Assembly (NCBI GenBank): GCA_027366525.1
Contig: DAHXKG010000003.1
Span: 184,702-248,701 of the forward strand
DNA: 64,000 bases
Direction: 5' to 3'
DNA from: a candidate division FCPU426 bacterium
Lineage (GTDB): Bacteria; Oederibacteriota; Muellerivitia; Muellerivitales; DAHXKG01
Of the stretch, positions 8,990-18,400 are shown one piece after another. Below the pieces are notes generated by a model. It ran no database searches. It was not told where the DNA came from and worked only from the letters and a program-made list of their open reading frames with translations. The translations under genes and the position numbers were made by a program. Each line of letters starts with the position of its first letter. Position 1 is the first letter of the stretch.

Positions 8990-9250
8990 CTAGTTTGAAG
9001 TGATGGTCAACATTAGGTTGGCCCGTCTTCTTTGCTCCAACGTCCATTGTTTTTTCGCTGCCCGATTGGCTAAAATTTCTTCCCACCGTCTTTCATAAAC
9101 ATCTATCGGGCTCACGTTTTTCAACGACTCGTACGGTATCCTATTGTACTGCTCTACCGTTTCCTTGATAGCTTTTCCAATTCCGCCGGACTCTGATACA
9201 CCAATCAGATTTACTTCTTCTTTGATTCTCCGATTCAGTTTCTCCAGCAT
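8990..9250 (-). pseudogene. IS3-type transposase, C-terminal fragment
   Basis: The 86-codon frame reads as the end of an rve/DDE transposase: LNRRIKEEVNLIGVSESG, then YNRIPYESLKNVSPIDVYE, which corresponds to the YN..R.H.SL...TP..vY motif of IS3-like elements. The catalytic DDE part is gone and no second orf or inverted repeat is visible. A remnant. Confidence 0.7.
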
Positions 9251-9346
9251 CCTCCTAGGTCTTTAGAAATCTTGGTCGATTCCTAGTTTGACCCACGGGG
9301 AGCTGCTCCTTCAATTCAAATGTGCGAAATATATTCTACGTTATCC

Positions 9347-10918
9347 TTATACTCTGGCTGATTTGATTTTATTAAGACGTACCTTATATCCAAGTCCCTC
9401 CAGCCGTTGATGTGCATTTTTAAGACTTACTTTACTGAAGAAAGGGAGGTCAAGCGGGTGATTCGAGTAGCTGATGATTCCGTAGACTACTTCGTAATCA
9501 TCTGTTCTAGGCCGGGATCTAGGATCTGCCAGTTTATAAGCCGAAGGTAGTTTGTCGTTTACTTTTACCCTAAACTCCGAGTCTCGTGCAAATAGTTCCC
9601 CGGAAACTATCCCCTGAAAAAAAAGATGACTAAGTGGAGCAGAATTACCATATCGCTTTATGTGTATAAGCTTTTTATCTAAAGTGAGAATATCGCAAAA
9701 TTCAATTTGTCCGTGAGTCCCACCATGATAAATTATGTCACGATCCATACAATGAGCCCCGAGTGTGGCCGCCGCAGCTACGTTATAACTCCTTTCATCC
9801 GCTTGTGTACAATTAGGAAGCGTAATACTTGAGGCTACAACCGTCTCATAATCACGTGTAATGTGATTTTTAAACGATTTGTCCACTTGGTACCACTTCC
9901 CATTGTTAAGAACAAATAATTCTTCAACGTGTTCGATTTCTGCGTACGTGCATTTATAAGCAGACCAATGTTCTGAAACGTTATTATTTGCAAGTGAAAA
10001 CATAAAAACGGAGTCTTTCTTTAATGTATCTACGTCCGTCAGTGGAGTTCCCATCTCGTCTAAATAAGAATCCATTCCGATATCGGGGTGGAGATCACCT
10101 CGTGTCTGACGACAATAACGGAAGCCTTCAAGGTCTTCCCAATTGATAACTTCTGGCACAGACATCCATATTTTTCTCAAATCCCGATTTTGAATCTTTT
10201 GAATAAGAATTTCATCGAGCTGACTAATGACAGCCGTATTCTTTATTTCCGCAATTTGGTCTATCCAACCAAAATTGATCTTGTAATCTGTACTCTTGTA
10301 ACGTTCATAACAATGCCTTAAAAAAGCAACTATATTTGTTATATCAACACGAGCAGAAGTTGTAAGAGCATCCTTTCCTGTAATAGTCTTACCAAGAATC
10401 GAATCATTAGTCTTCGCAGTAACAGAACTAATGAGGTCCTGTTCAATATCAATCCCAAATTCACTTGCAGTGACTTCTCGGCCCATTTGCTCACGTGTCT
10501 GTTTGGGGACAGAACCAAGGGTTGTTTTGTCGATGCTTCGAAGGCTTCCGGCATTTGCAGAGTTTAAAACAACTTTGAGCCCGAATCGTTCTTCGATGAC
10601 ATTATCTTTAAGCAAAAACTTTCCGCCCCCAAAGGTAATTGCGAAATACCGCGTCTGATTTTCACAAGTAATAGGAACTAGAAGAGTGCCACGAGCAATG
10701 GATGAAAAAAGAGGAATGTCATTTGGCAAAGCACCACCAAAAAACTTTTGAATCCAATCGGGTTTAAATTGATGCGATTCTGAAAAAATAAAAGTTCCAA
10801 CACCATCTATGGTGGCTCGTTTAGCCTCATCTTCTACAATATTTATAAGATCTGTCTGTTCCGACTTAAGCATATAAACCGAAATCTTGTTTGTTTTGAC
10901 CAGACTTGTTCTTGGCAT
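9347..10918 (-). CDS. DUF6119 (TIGR04141) sporadically distributed protein
   Basis: A 523-residue protein of the TIGR04141/DUF6119 family, whose members occur sporadically and often in defence islands; the biochemical role is not known to me. Family-like segments include the N-terminal KISVYMLKSEQTDL, the middle HIKRYGNSAPLSHLFFQG (a strongly conserved block), and VVYGIISYSNHPLDLPFFSK near the end. The start is uncertain: TTG 10927 has AGGA at better spacing, ATG 10918 is the conventional choice. A gap of about 225 nt separates it from the upstream DUF6527 gene, so it may or may not belong to the ubiquitin-like operon. Confidence 0.75.
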   Translation of the reverse strand: MPRTSLVKTNKISVYMLKSEQTDLINIVEDEAKRATIDGVGTFIFSESHQFKPDWIQKFFGGALPNDIPLFSSIARGTLLVPITCENQTRYFAITFGGGKFLLKDNVIEERFGLKVVLNSANAGSLRSIDKTTLGSVPKQTREQMGREVTASEFGIDIEQDLISSVTAKTNDSILGKTITGKDALTTSARVDITNIVAFLRHCYERYKSTDYKINFGWIDQIAEIKNTAVISQLDEILIQKIQNRDLRKIWMSVPEVINWEDLEGFRYCRQTRGDLHPDIGMDSYLDEMGTPLTDVDTLKKDSVFMFSLANNNVSEHWSAYKCTYAEIEHVEELFVLNNGKWYQVDKSFKNHITRDYETVVASSITLPNCTQADERSYNVAAAATLGAHCMDRDIIYHGGTHGQIEFCDILTLDKKLIHIKRYGNSAPLSHLFFQGIVSGELFARDSEFRVKVNDKLPSAYKLADPRSRPRTDDYEVVYGIISYSNHPLDLPFFSKVSLKNAHQRLEGLGYKVRLNKIKSARV

Positions 10919-11143
10919 AATAGCCAAAATACTCTTTTCCTAAAGAAACACAAGATTGAAAGATTAAGGGGTCAAGCTGGTTAAAACACCAACCCCTTCG
11001 ACTGGTTTGATTGCGGTTACAGACATGTTGTCGATTTATGGGCTTCTACAGAGTGCTTGGCCATTTGGGGTGGTGACAAGCATCTGGTCAATCATTGCCG
11101 TGAGAAGATGGTGTTCTAACCGGGAGATACCTGTCCGCTTTTA

Positions 11144-11668
11144 CTATTTTTTCTTAAAAATTCCACGATTTTTTCCAAAACCCTCAATTGCCTTCCCAGT
11201 GCGGACATGTCTTCTAAAAGAAAGTAAAACTTCCCAAGGCAATTCACTTATGTTTTCCGCAACATCAAAATAGTAAAGTGGTTTCCCTTCTTCCAGTCTC
11301 TCTAAGGTTTTTTTATCCAATTCAACATTATCGGGATTGTCTCCCCACAAATCCTCATAATCACACCAATATATTTTTTCATACCAAACAATAAAATGGC
11401 TGTAACAACCGGATTCTCTAATAACAGAAGGATATAATGTAATTTTTCCTCTTTTTTTGTAAAAACGCCAAGCGGGACCAACACGGGGATCTAAATTAAG
11501 TATTACTTCTTCTCCACAACCACTTGGGCAAAGCAAAATAAACAATCGCGGAATTTTTCTTACTACAAGAACTCCATCACCAGGCTTAATCAATAAAGGT
11601 TTTACGTCATCGCGCGATTCAACAACACCTTTAAATTGAATCTCATTCGCCCTTTGGCTTTCCACCAT
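11144..11668 (-). CDS. DUF6527 family protein of the ubiquitin-like operon
   Basis: The 174-residue protein matches DUF6527: LFILLCPSGCGEEVILNLDP with the CPSGCGE knuckle, PAWRFY, a TLYPSV strand, and a GCYSHFIVWYEKIYW segment with Cys and His that could complete a metal site. This family is known from bacterial operons with ubiquitin-like proteins, E2 and E1/JAB genes, but its role there is not established. It lies 15 nt after the kinase-like gene and is the last gene of that operon. AAGGA precedes the ATG. Confidence 0.75.
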   Translation of the reverse strand: MVESQRANEIQFKGVVESRDDVKPLLIKPGDGVLVVRKIPRLFILLCPSGCGEEVILNLDPRVGPAWRFYKKRGKITLYPSVIRESGCYSHFIVWYEKIYWCDYEDLWGDNPDNVELDKKTLERLEEGKPLYYFDVAENISELPWEVLLSFRRHVRTGKAIEGFGKNRGIFKKK

Positions 11669-11683
11669 TTCCGTGTCCTTAAT

Positions 11684-13147
11684 TCAAAGAGTAGCAAGAT
11701 GAATTATTATTTTTTCAGCAAGCAAATAAATAAAAGATTTTCGAAAATCATCTCTATCAGAACTAGCGACAGTTCCAGAAATACTTAATAATCTCATCGC
11801 TAAAGTAAAACTATACTCTTCTTTTGTAGAAGTTTGTGTGAACGCAATTTCTCTAACCTTCTTTATGCTTTGCCATAGTTTTTCTTCTGTGTCACCAAGA
11901 CCAAGCGTGGTCGGCATTTGAACCATTAAAAATTCCGGAGAATAAATTTTTAAAACAAACTTTTTCCAATCGGTTTTACTTAAGTTTTTACCACCAGGTA
12001 AATTTATTCGTTCAACAGAAATGCTTACTTCTAAAGCCGCACAATCTTCATTAATTGGACCCCAGTCAACCGACGCAAAATCTATAAGTACCGCTTCTTC
12101 GGAACGGACCATTATATTTTTCCCATGTAAATCCCTGTGAATAAGTGTATTTGTATAATTGAAATCTTTGACCTTTATTTGAATTAATGATTTCAGCTCT
12201 TTGGGCGTTATCATCGCCCCCAATTTAATAATTTTTTTAAACCTTTGTAATATTTTTTTTGAGCTAAAATTGCCAGGTTTTCCCTTTGTTTGCGTAGTCT
12301 GTCGTCGCCAACAATTTAAAGTTATATCAAATAAATGATTAATTTCCTTTTTTGCTCTTCCTTTTTGGGCCAAATCTAACAATAAATCAGCATCTATATA
12401 ATCGCCCACAATCAAACCCTTTTCAAAACCCGAAATACATCTTTTTAAGTCAAGATGGGGTCTCAGGTTAAATGGGATAAAATTATTTACATATTTTTCA
12501 TAATTCATTATTTCTTTTTTCTGATTTTCAACACTTTCAATTTTTAAAAAAAACGGTAATGGGATTAGTGGTTTTGGGGCCAAGCCAACTATTTGTCCAT
12601 TGACCTCAAATATTTTTGCTTCGGTTCTCCCACCAGAAAGGTTGCGAACTGTTATCAAACAAAAATCCGAAAAAGCTCTTTTTAATAAAAGTTTTTCATT
12701 TTTCGTTAACTTAATCTTGGAAGATGAGTCATTTATATTCAATTCGACATGTGGGGAGGACATTGGTTCGTGACGGGCAAATATTTCAGCAATTTTAGAA
12801 GGTTTTTCATCCCACAAGAGCGAAAAGTGTTGATGGTTTATAAGCGATGGAAATTTCTCATCTAAAATATCCCTTGTTAATTGGAAATAGAAGTTATTTG
12901 GAACGTGAGCAATAACAAATAATCCATAATCTAAAGCTATTGGTGAAAAGTTTTGTATTCCTTCTAAATATTGTTTTGGTTTATTGCCATGATTAAAAAC
13001 TATTCCTCTGGCAGATGAAAGAGCATTTTTAATCCCATTCAAATTCACACGCTCAAAATCTAGATTTCTTTCTATAAATGGTTCGAGAGAAATATTTACA
13101 GCTGGACCTATCCAGAGTATTTTTTTGCGAATAAATCTTTCATTCAT
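11684..13147 (-). CDS. Kinase/phosphotransferase-fold protein in the ubiquitin-like operon
   Basis: A 487-residue two-part protein. Residues 1 to about 125 look like an alpha/beta domain (ILWIGPAVNISL, GLFVIAHVPN). The remainder resembles the protein-kinase/aminoglycoside-phosphotransferase fold: the catalytic loop LIHRDLHGKNIMV (HRD at about 337-339) and VLIDFASVDWGP, where IDF would supply the metal-binding Asp. I see no clear P-loop-like glycine motif. Start ATG 13147 overlaps the E1 stop by 8 nt; an upstream in-frame start at 13192 is less likely. Its place between E1 and DUF6527 suggests that phosphorylation is part of the system; this is inference. Substrate unknown. Confidence 0.65.
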   Translation of the reverse strand: MNERFIRKKILWIGPAVNISLEPFIERNLDFERVNLNGIKNALSSARGIVFNHGNKPKQYLEGIQNFSPIALDYGLFVIAHVPNNFYFQLTRDILDEKFPSLINHQHFSLLWDEKPSKIAEIFARHEPMSSPHVELNINDSSSKIKLTKNEKLLLKRAFSDFCLITVRNLSGGRTEAKIFEVNGQIVGLAPKPLIPLPFFLKIESVENQKKEIMNYEKYVNNFIPFNLRPHLDLKRCISGFEKGLIVGDYIDADLLLDLAQKGRAKKEINHLFDITLNCWRRQTTQTKGKPGNFSSKKILQRFKKIIKLGAMITPKELKSLIQIKVKDFNYTNTLIHRDLHGKNIMVRSEEAVLIDFASVDWGPINEDCAALEVSISVERINLPGGKNLSKTDWKKFVLKIYSPEFLMVQMPTTLGLGDTEEKLWQSIKKVREIAFTQTSTKEEYSFTLAMRLLSISGTVASSDRDDFRKSFIYLLAEKIIIHLATL

Positions 13148-14474
13148 TTTGTCTTGCGGGCAAAGGCCATTCATCGCCCCGACCAAACGCACCCCTTGGA
13201 GAACAAACTATACAAACTGGGTCGATAGGTGCAGAAGCCGGGCGTAGTTTCCCGGTGATTCCATCATAAGTTTGAAACCTAGCCTTGAAAGGTACACCTG
13301 TAACGAATCCCAAAAACATTGTTATTGCAAAAGAAACCATTGTTGAATTTAGGGAAATTACACTCGGAGCAGGAATGTTATCTCCAATAAAATAAGGATC
13401 TTTTTGTCGCTGAAAAGAAGTCATTAAATCATACCTGATGGCATCCGGGTCTAATGTTCCTGAACAGGTCAAACAACCTAGGCCCGGTGAAAGCATTTGA
13501 GTTCGGCCAGTAATATGAGTCACTTGATGGTTTTGTGCTGTTATGCTCACACCAATATCAATACACGGGATAAAATATTGATAACTTAATTGGTTTAAAA
13601 TTGCTCTACTTCCATGACTATCGGTACAACAAAAAATAAAATCCACATCCTTTAAAAGCAGTGCAACCTTAGCATCCAAAATACTCCCTTTAACTTTTTT
13701 AATCTCTGCCTCATTATTTACAAATTTAATTAGTCGGTTTGCGATATCCACTTTCGGACGATTTAAATCTTTTTTATTTGCCCCCACTACTCGGTTTAGG
13801 TTCGAAACTTCAATTACATCTGGATCGATTAATAAATAATTTTTTACTCCTAAATAAGCCAATTGCTGTATTACTAATGAACCAGTTCCCCCAAGTCCAA
13901 CAATACCTAACTTCAAATCTCTTAAAAAATGTTGCCCCAGGGGTCCAAAGGCACGAATTTGTCTGTCAAATTGTTTTATTTGGCCAAACTTAGTCTCTTC
14001 ATTTGAATGGGACCAAATGTTTGGTCCAACCTCCATCACTCGGATTTTTTTAAACGTTCCTAAAAACCGGGCTGTACAACCATTAGGTCCCACAACTAAA
14101 GCAATATGAGGACCCAAAACATTTCTTTTTTCTAAAAAAACGCATAATGTTTTCTCCCCTTTGTCATCAATAGGTGAAAAACGAGGATTATTTATACTCC
14201 CGGGATGAGTGTGGACAAAAACCAAACCTTTATTATTGAGTTTTGCTTTTTTTACTATTGGAGCTAAAAATTCTGGTTTTAATTGACAATCGACGCCAGT
14301 TTTTTTGAGATAAGCTTCATCCGTCGGTAAATGAATATCATTGACTAGAATTCTAAATCCACTTTTTGTTTTAACAGGGGTAGTTACCAAAATTGCAGCC
14401 GATTCAGTTGAATGACTAAGCAATAAAGTTTTTAATCCAGAAAATACTTGTCCCGGAAATATTAAGTCGTTCAT
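13140..14474 (-). CDS. JAB protease-E1 (ThiF) fusion of a ubiquitin-like system
   Basis: A 444-residue fusion of a deubiquitinase-like and an activating domain. Residues 1-150 form a JAB/JAMM metalloprotease with FVHTHPGS (H88, H90) and the later S100-P-I-D103, the zinc-binding pattern. Residues 170-440 form a ThiF/E1 adenylyltransferase: Q-F-D-R-Q-I-R, nucleotide loop GLGGTG (193-198), LLIDPDVIEVSNLNR, and CxxC knuckles (CLTC, CIVC). Expected roles are trimming the C-terminus of the ubiquitin-like protein or removing it from targets, and activating it by adenylation. The start overlaps the E2 stop by 4 nt (ATGA), indicating coupled translation. Confidence 0.9.
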   Translation of the reverse strand: MNDLIFPGQVFSGLKTLLLSHSTESAAILVTTPVKTKSGFRILVNDIHLPTDEAYLKKTGVDCQLKPEFLAPIVKKAKLNNKGLVFVHTHPGSINNPRFSPIDDKGEKTLCVFLEKRNVLGPHIALVVGPNGCTARFLGTFKKIRVMEVGPNIWSHSNEETKFGQIKQFDRQIRAFGPLGQHFLRDLKLGIVGLGGTGSLVIQQLAYLGVKNYLLIDPDVIEVSNLNRVVGANKKDLNRPKVDIANRLIKFVNNEAEIKKVKGSILDAKVALLLKDVDFIFCCTDSHGSRAILNQLSYQYFIPCIDIGVSITAQNHQVTHITGRTQMLSPGLGCLTCSGTLDPDAIRYDLMTSFQRQKDPYFIGDNIPAPSVISLNSTMVSFAITMFLGFVTGVPFKARFQTYDGITGKLRPASAPIDPVCIVCSPRGAFGRGDEWPLPARQNE

Positions 14475-14854
14475 TGGCTGTCTTTAAGTCTTGTTTGTAT
14501 AACATGAAAAAAGGTTGAAAGATTATCTTGGCTTGGATTCCATTGACCTAAATGCCATGAAAACCAAAGATGCGGAGGTAAATCTAGAGCTTCTGGTATC
14601 GCTTGGAGCTGGGCATTTTTTGGAATACCTCCATTTTTTAGCCTTAAGGTTGGTTCCGCCCAAAAACAATCTGGTTTTGCATATGGAAATCCTACTGGAG
14701 CGATAAATTTAATATCGATTTTATCACGGGACCAGCCAGGAGAGAGTTTTACAGAAGGTACTGTAATTAAATAAGCACCACTGGGAAACTTTCTTTGAAA
14801 AACTTCTGGGCATTCGGATTTTAAAATTGCAAACTGCTCTTCAAAAGGTGTCAT
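14471..14854 (-). CDS. Prokaryotic E2-like (Prok-E2_E type) protein
   Basis: The 127-residue protein matches the bacterial E2_E type of ubiquitin-conjugating fold: a GAYLITVPSVKLSPGWSR strand pair, then FIAPVGFPYAKPDCFW, and the ending WFSWHLGQWNPSQDNLSTF. The only cysteines are C14 and the one in PDCFW; which of them, if any, carries the thioester is uncertain. It is overlapped by 4 nt with both neighbours (ubiquitin-like gene upstream, JAB-E1 downstream). The expected role is transfer of the activated ubiquitin-like protein to a target. Confidence 0.8.
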   Translation of the reverse strand: MTPFEEQFAILKSECPEVFQRKFPSGAYLITVPSVKLSPGWSRDKIDIKFIAPVGFPYAKPDCFWAEPTLRLKNGGIPKNAQLQAIPEALDLPPHLWFSWHLGQWNPSQDNLSTFFHVIQTRLKDSQ

Positions 14855-15147
14855 TTTAAACCAAAAGTTGCCGGTGGAACTGTATAGAAATGACGAATTC
14901 CCTTGTCCTGGTCATTATCATGATCTGCATCACTTCCTGGTTTTAAGTCTACCGTTTGAGTATCTGCTATCTGCTTATCTTCGGAATCTTTATCCCGATC
15001 TTCTAAGAAAAGTTGATACGTATTGTTTGGGCTTGGTAATTTTGATTTTATTTGCGCGCCAGTTAAACTTCGATCTTGGGATTCATATTTTTTCCCATCA
15101 ACATAATAAACATATTTTTCTTTTTTCTCGGATGTATCCGCACTCAT
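14851..15147 (-). CDS. Ubiquitin-like (multiubiquitin-type) modifier
   Basis: A 98-residue single-domain protein of the multiubiquitin type, with KYVYYVDGKKYESQDRSLTG (beta-grasp start), AQIKSKL, NNTYQLFLEDRD and the characteristic tail HFYTVPPATFGLK. It ends Phe-Gly-Leu-Lys, so two residues would have to be removed to expose the glycine if conjugation works as for ubiquitin; the JAB domain next door is a candidate for this. AGGGGA precedes the ATG. It is first in the operon, 4 nt overlapped with the E2 gene. Confidence 0.8.
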   Translation of the reverse strand: MSADTSEKKEKYVYYVDGKKYESQDRSLTGAQIKSKLPSPNNTYQLFLEDRDKDSEDKQIADTQTVDLKPGSDADHDNDQDKGIRHFYTVPPATFGLK

Positions 15148-15463
15148 TTTTTTCCCCTTTGCTCCAAAAATGTTGAATTTATTTGAAGAATTTTTTAACA
15201 GTATAACACAAAAAAGAAGTTTAATTTGATCGCAATTCTCCCTTTGTAAATACTTTCAGGCAAGTTCCCGGCTCTTAAATCAAAATTAAAGCTTCGCTGC
15301 ACGACCACCTCTAATCCCCGGCACTGGCCGGAGATTTCGGTTGTGTCCAGAATGTTTCGCGCATTTTATCAGGATAGGCCTGCGTGGGCCGCAAGTCGTT
15401 ATCTTAATCCGCATTTTTTAAAAGCCTCAAAATAACCCAAAATTATCTTTGTGTTTTTGAAGA
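15148..15463. promoter_or_regulatory. Spacer with a likely promoter of the ubiquitin-like operon
   Basis: About 315 bases separate the two large minus-strand operons. On the minus strand TATACT (15200-15205) lies 53 bases before the modifier ATG and could be a -10 box; no good -35 hexamer is seen at standard spacing, so a regulated promoter is possible. The rest shows no gene. Confidence 0.35.
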
Positions 15464-18400
15464 TCATTCCTTTTCAAAACCCTGGTCTTTAAACTTCAAA
15501 GTTCTACTGTTTTCTGTAACAATTCGGATTACGTTATCCGGCGTTCCATTTGGGATTTCAGCTTCAATTTCAAGCGTCACCTTCAATTTGGAGCCCATTA
15601 ACCCTGCCAAATGGGCAATGACTTCATCTGCCACGCGACTAGCATCCCGTCCCACTCTAGTAGGATCAAGTTTGACTGTTCCATGAAAACGCTTAGGAGA
15701 TGCTAATACATTGGTTCTTGATTTTCCTTCTGGTTTTTCTGACGAATCCGTAGTTAAAGATGGAGAGGCTGTGGAAGATCCTGCTTGAGAAGCCACAGCC
15801 TGTCTTGTCGCAAGTTGTTGGTTGGCGACTTCTGATTTCACCAGAAGCCCTGTATTATCTTCTGGTATTCCAATTCGCTCCCCACACCGCAATCCCTTGA
15901 ATTGTCCGGTAGCCTCGTCTTTGCTTTCGGCATAGGCAAAAGATTCCTGTGCCCAAGTCAAAAGGGTCAACCCACTTGTGATGGCTTCCCGTAAAACCGC
16001 GTTGTTGGTCAAGCGGGGGAGGTAAAGATATCGAGCAAAATCTTCTATAAGTTGTCGAATAGACACGGAATCACCGCGCCAAAGAGGAACATTATCCAAA
16101 TCTAATCGAAGTCTGGTACCAGCTAAGGCCGTCACCAACAGTTCTTCGTTCTTTAACTTCTTACTAGCCCTAGCCGCTAAAGGATCAGTGCCTGTCAGAC
16201 GGATAGCGTTCCATGTGATGGGTTTTTCTGCGTCTATCTGAACCGGCACCAAGAGCCATTGGTAGGCTTCCGGCAAACGGCTCTTGACCACACTATCAGT
16301 TGAATTTCTTTGATTCTCTGCCTGTTTAACTTGATGCGGGTCGAGATTCAAAGCCTCGCTGTCATCAAGTATGGATTCCCATGCCAAATAACGACTGATA
16401 GCTTCTACCAAATCCTGCAAACGGGCTTGATCTACCGCTAAAAAAACCAATGTATTACGGAACAAACGGGGGGTGTTACCCCGATTTTCCAAGATAGCTT
16501 TAGCTTGAGCTTCGGCTTTATTATTTGGGTCTTTGCTATAGGGGTAATCAGAACCCAACACCACCAGCCGTGCATCCATGTCGTCGGGGACATCTTGGCC
16601 GGATTGGGGAGCGGAATGAACTCTTGGAAAATCACCTTTAGTCTTGAGATCAGTTTGTAAACGTTTTTCCAATTCATGTGCCAAGGCATCTAGGTCACGC
16701 CTTTTCTGTTCAGCTCGGTCTTCTGCGATTTTGGTGACGGTAGGTTGGGTGGAATACCAGTAACGAGTTCCATCCTGATAAAGATAAGTTGCGGCGGAAG
16801 ATAAACGCCTCAAAGCATCCCCAAACACAGCAGGAGTTTCTCCAGGCATGACACAACCTAATTTAACCTGACGGTCTTCCAAACCCCGGTTGGCCGCTGC
16901 GGCAGTCGGGGCAGAACCTAAATAAATAGTCCTCGCGACCCTGCGGCAAGCAGCGTATTTTCCCAGGTTTGGCACTTCGCCATCAATACGGCGTGGGAGA
17001 GCATCTGGCCCATCCACATCTTTATCCAAGACCGGAACCCAGTTATCGGAAAGATACCGTGTCAACTCGAACTGAACTTGGGGGTCATCAATGGGGATAT
17101 TCGAGGGAAGAATCAAAGGGTTTTTGTCGTTGTTCTTCCAAAGGCTGTGGATGACGGCGGCCATCAGGCGCAAAACACCGCGAGTCCTTTGGAACTTCAC
17201 CAAAGTGGACCAGTCGATATAAAGTCGATCAAACACCTCTGGATGAATTGGATAAGCTGCCCTCAAGCGTTTTTCGTAATCGGCGTTTCTACATTCAAGC
17301 GGAAATTCTTGGTGTTGGGTTCGATAAAAATCATAAAAACCCTGGGCAACAGTGTCTCTGGCTATAAATTGATTTTTATCGAGGATCGGTTCAAACAAGC
17401 GGCGGCGAACAATCTCAAACCCTTCCTCAGCTCCAGCAGGCCGCCACGATGCCTCCACCCGGCCCACAGCATTCCGCAACCGGGCCAAAGCCACCCGGCC
17501 TCGTTCACCACCGACTTCCACGTCATCGGCCACCGCATGGGGTGAACCGGTTGTATCCGAGGCAGGTAAGCTGATAACTAGAAGGCATTGTTTGGCCAAT
17601 TTAGCCGATTCCGTAAGAGTCTGGGCAAAGGTGAAATGGGTCTCAAAACTTCCTCCCGGAAGATCCGCTTGATCGTGAAGCTGCCTGGCATAGGCTACCC
17701 ATTCGTCTACGAGAATAAGACAAGGGCCATATTCATTGAATAATTCACGCAATGCGTCACCAGGACTCGTAGCCTTTTCATCATCCGCTTGGATACGAGC
17801 AAAAGCTTTCTTGCCCCCTAGTTGCCAAGCTAGTTCGCCCCAAAGGGTTCGTACTACGGTGCCATCTGATTTAACAGAAGGGTTTCCAGGTGAAATTCGA
17901 TTTCCCACCAAAACTACTCGTTTAGCGCTAACAGGTTTATCGGCACCCGCTTGTTTCAATATTTCATCCATGCCGGGAAGTTCCGTGGGTTTGATCCCGG
18001 AAAAAAGATGATAGAGGGCCAGCATCGAATGGGTTTTGCCGCCGCCGAAGTTCGTTTGAAGTTGAATGACTGGATCTCCACCTTTTCCCGTCAGGCGTTG
18101 AAGAGCTCCTCTCAAAAGATGTTTGAGACTCTCGGTCAGGTAAGTCCGTCGGTAAAACTCAATGGGGTTTTTATATTCCTCGCTACCTTCCCCTAAGTGA
18201 ACCTGCCAGAGATCAGCAGCAAACTCGGCCTGCTGGTAATGACCATTAGCCACATCCTTGTGAGGGGTCACCACCTCGCGCCAAGGAGGAAGTTGGTGGG
18301 TGGCTGTACTTTCTATGACCGTTCCAACCGTTTTTCGTTTCTCCTGACGGACTTGCTCATCAAAACGAACCCGGAGAAGCTCCATTTTCATCTTTTCAAT

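Noticed and set aside
10928-11143. Search for a gene between DUF6119 and DUF6527
   Set aside because: The open plus-strand stretch at 11007-11273 is partly antisense to DUF6527 and has no motif; nothing supported here.
17078-17545. A 155-codon open frame on the plus strand
   Set aside because: It is antisense to the well-supported DUF499 ATPase gene and has no motif or ribosome binding site; a shadow of the real gene.
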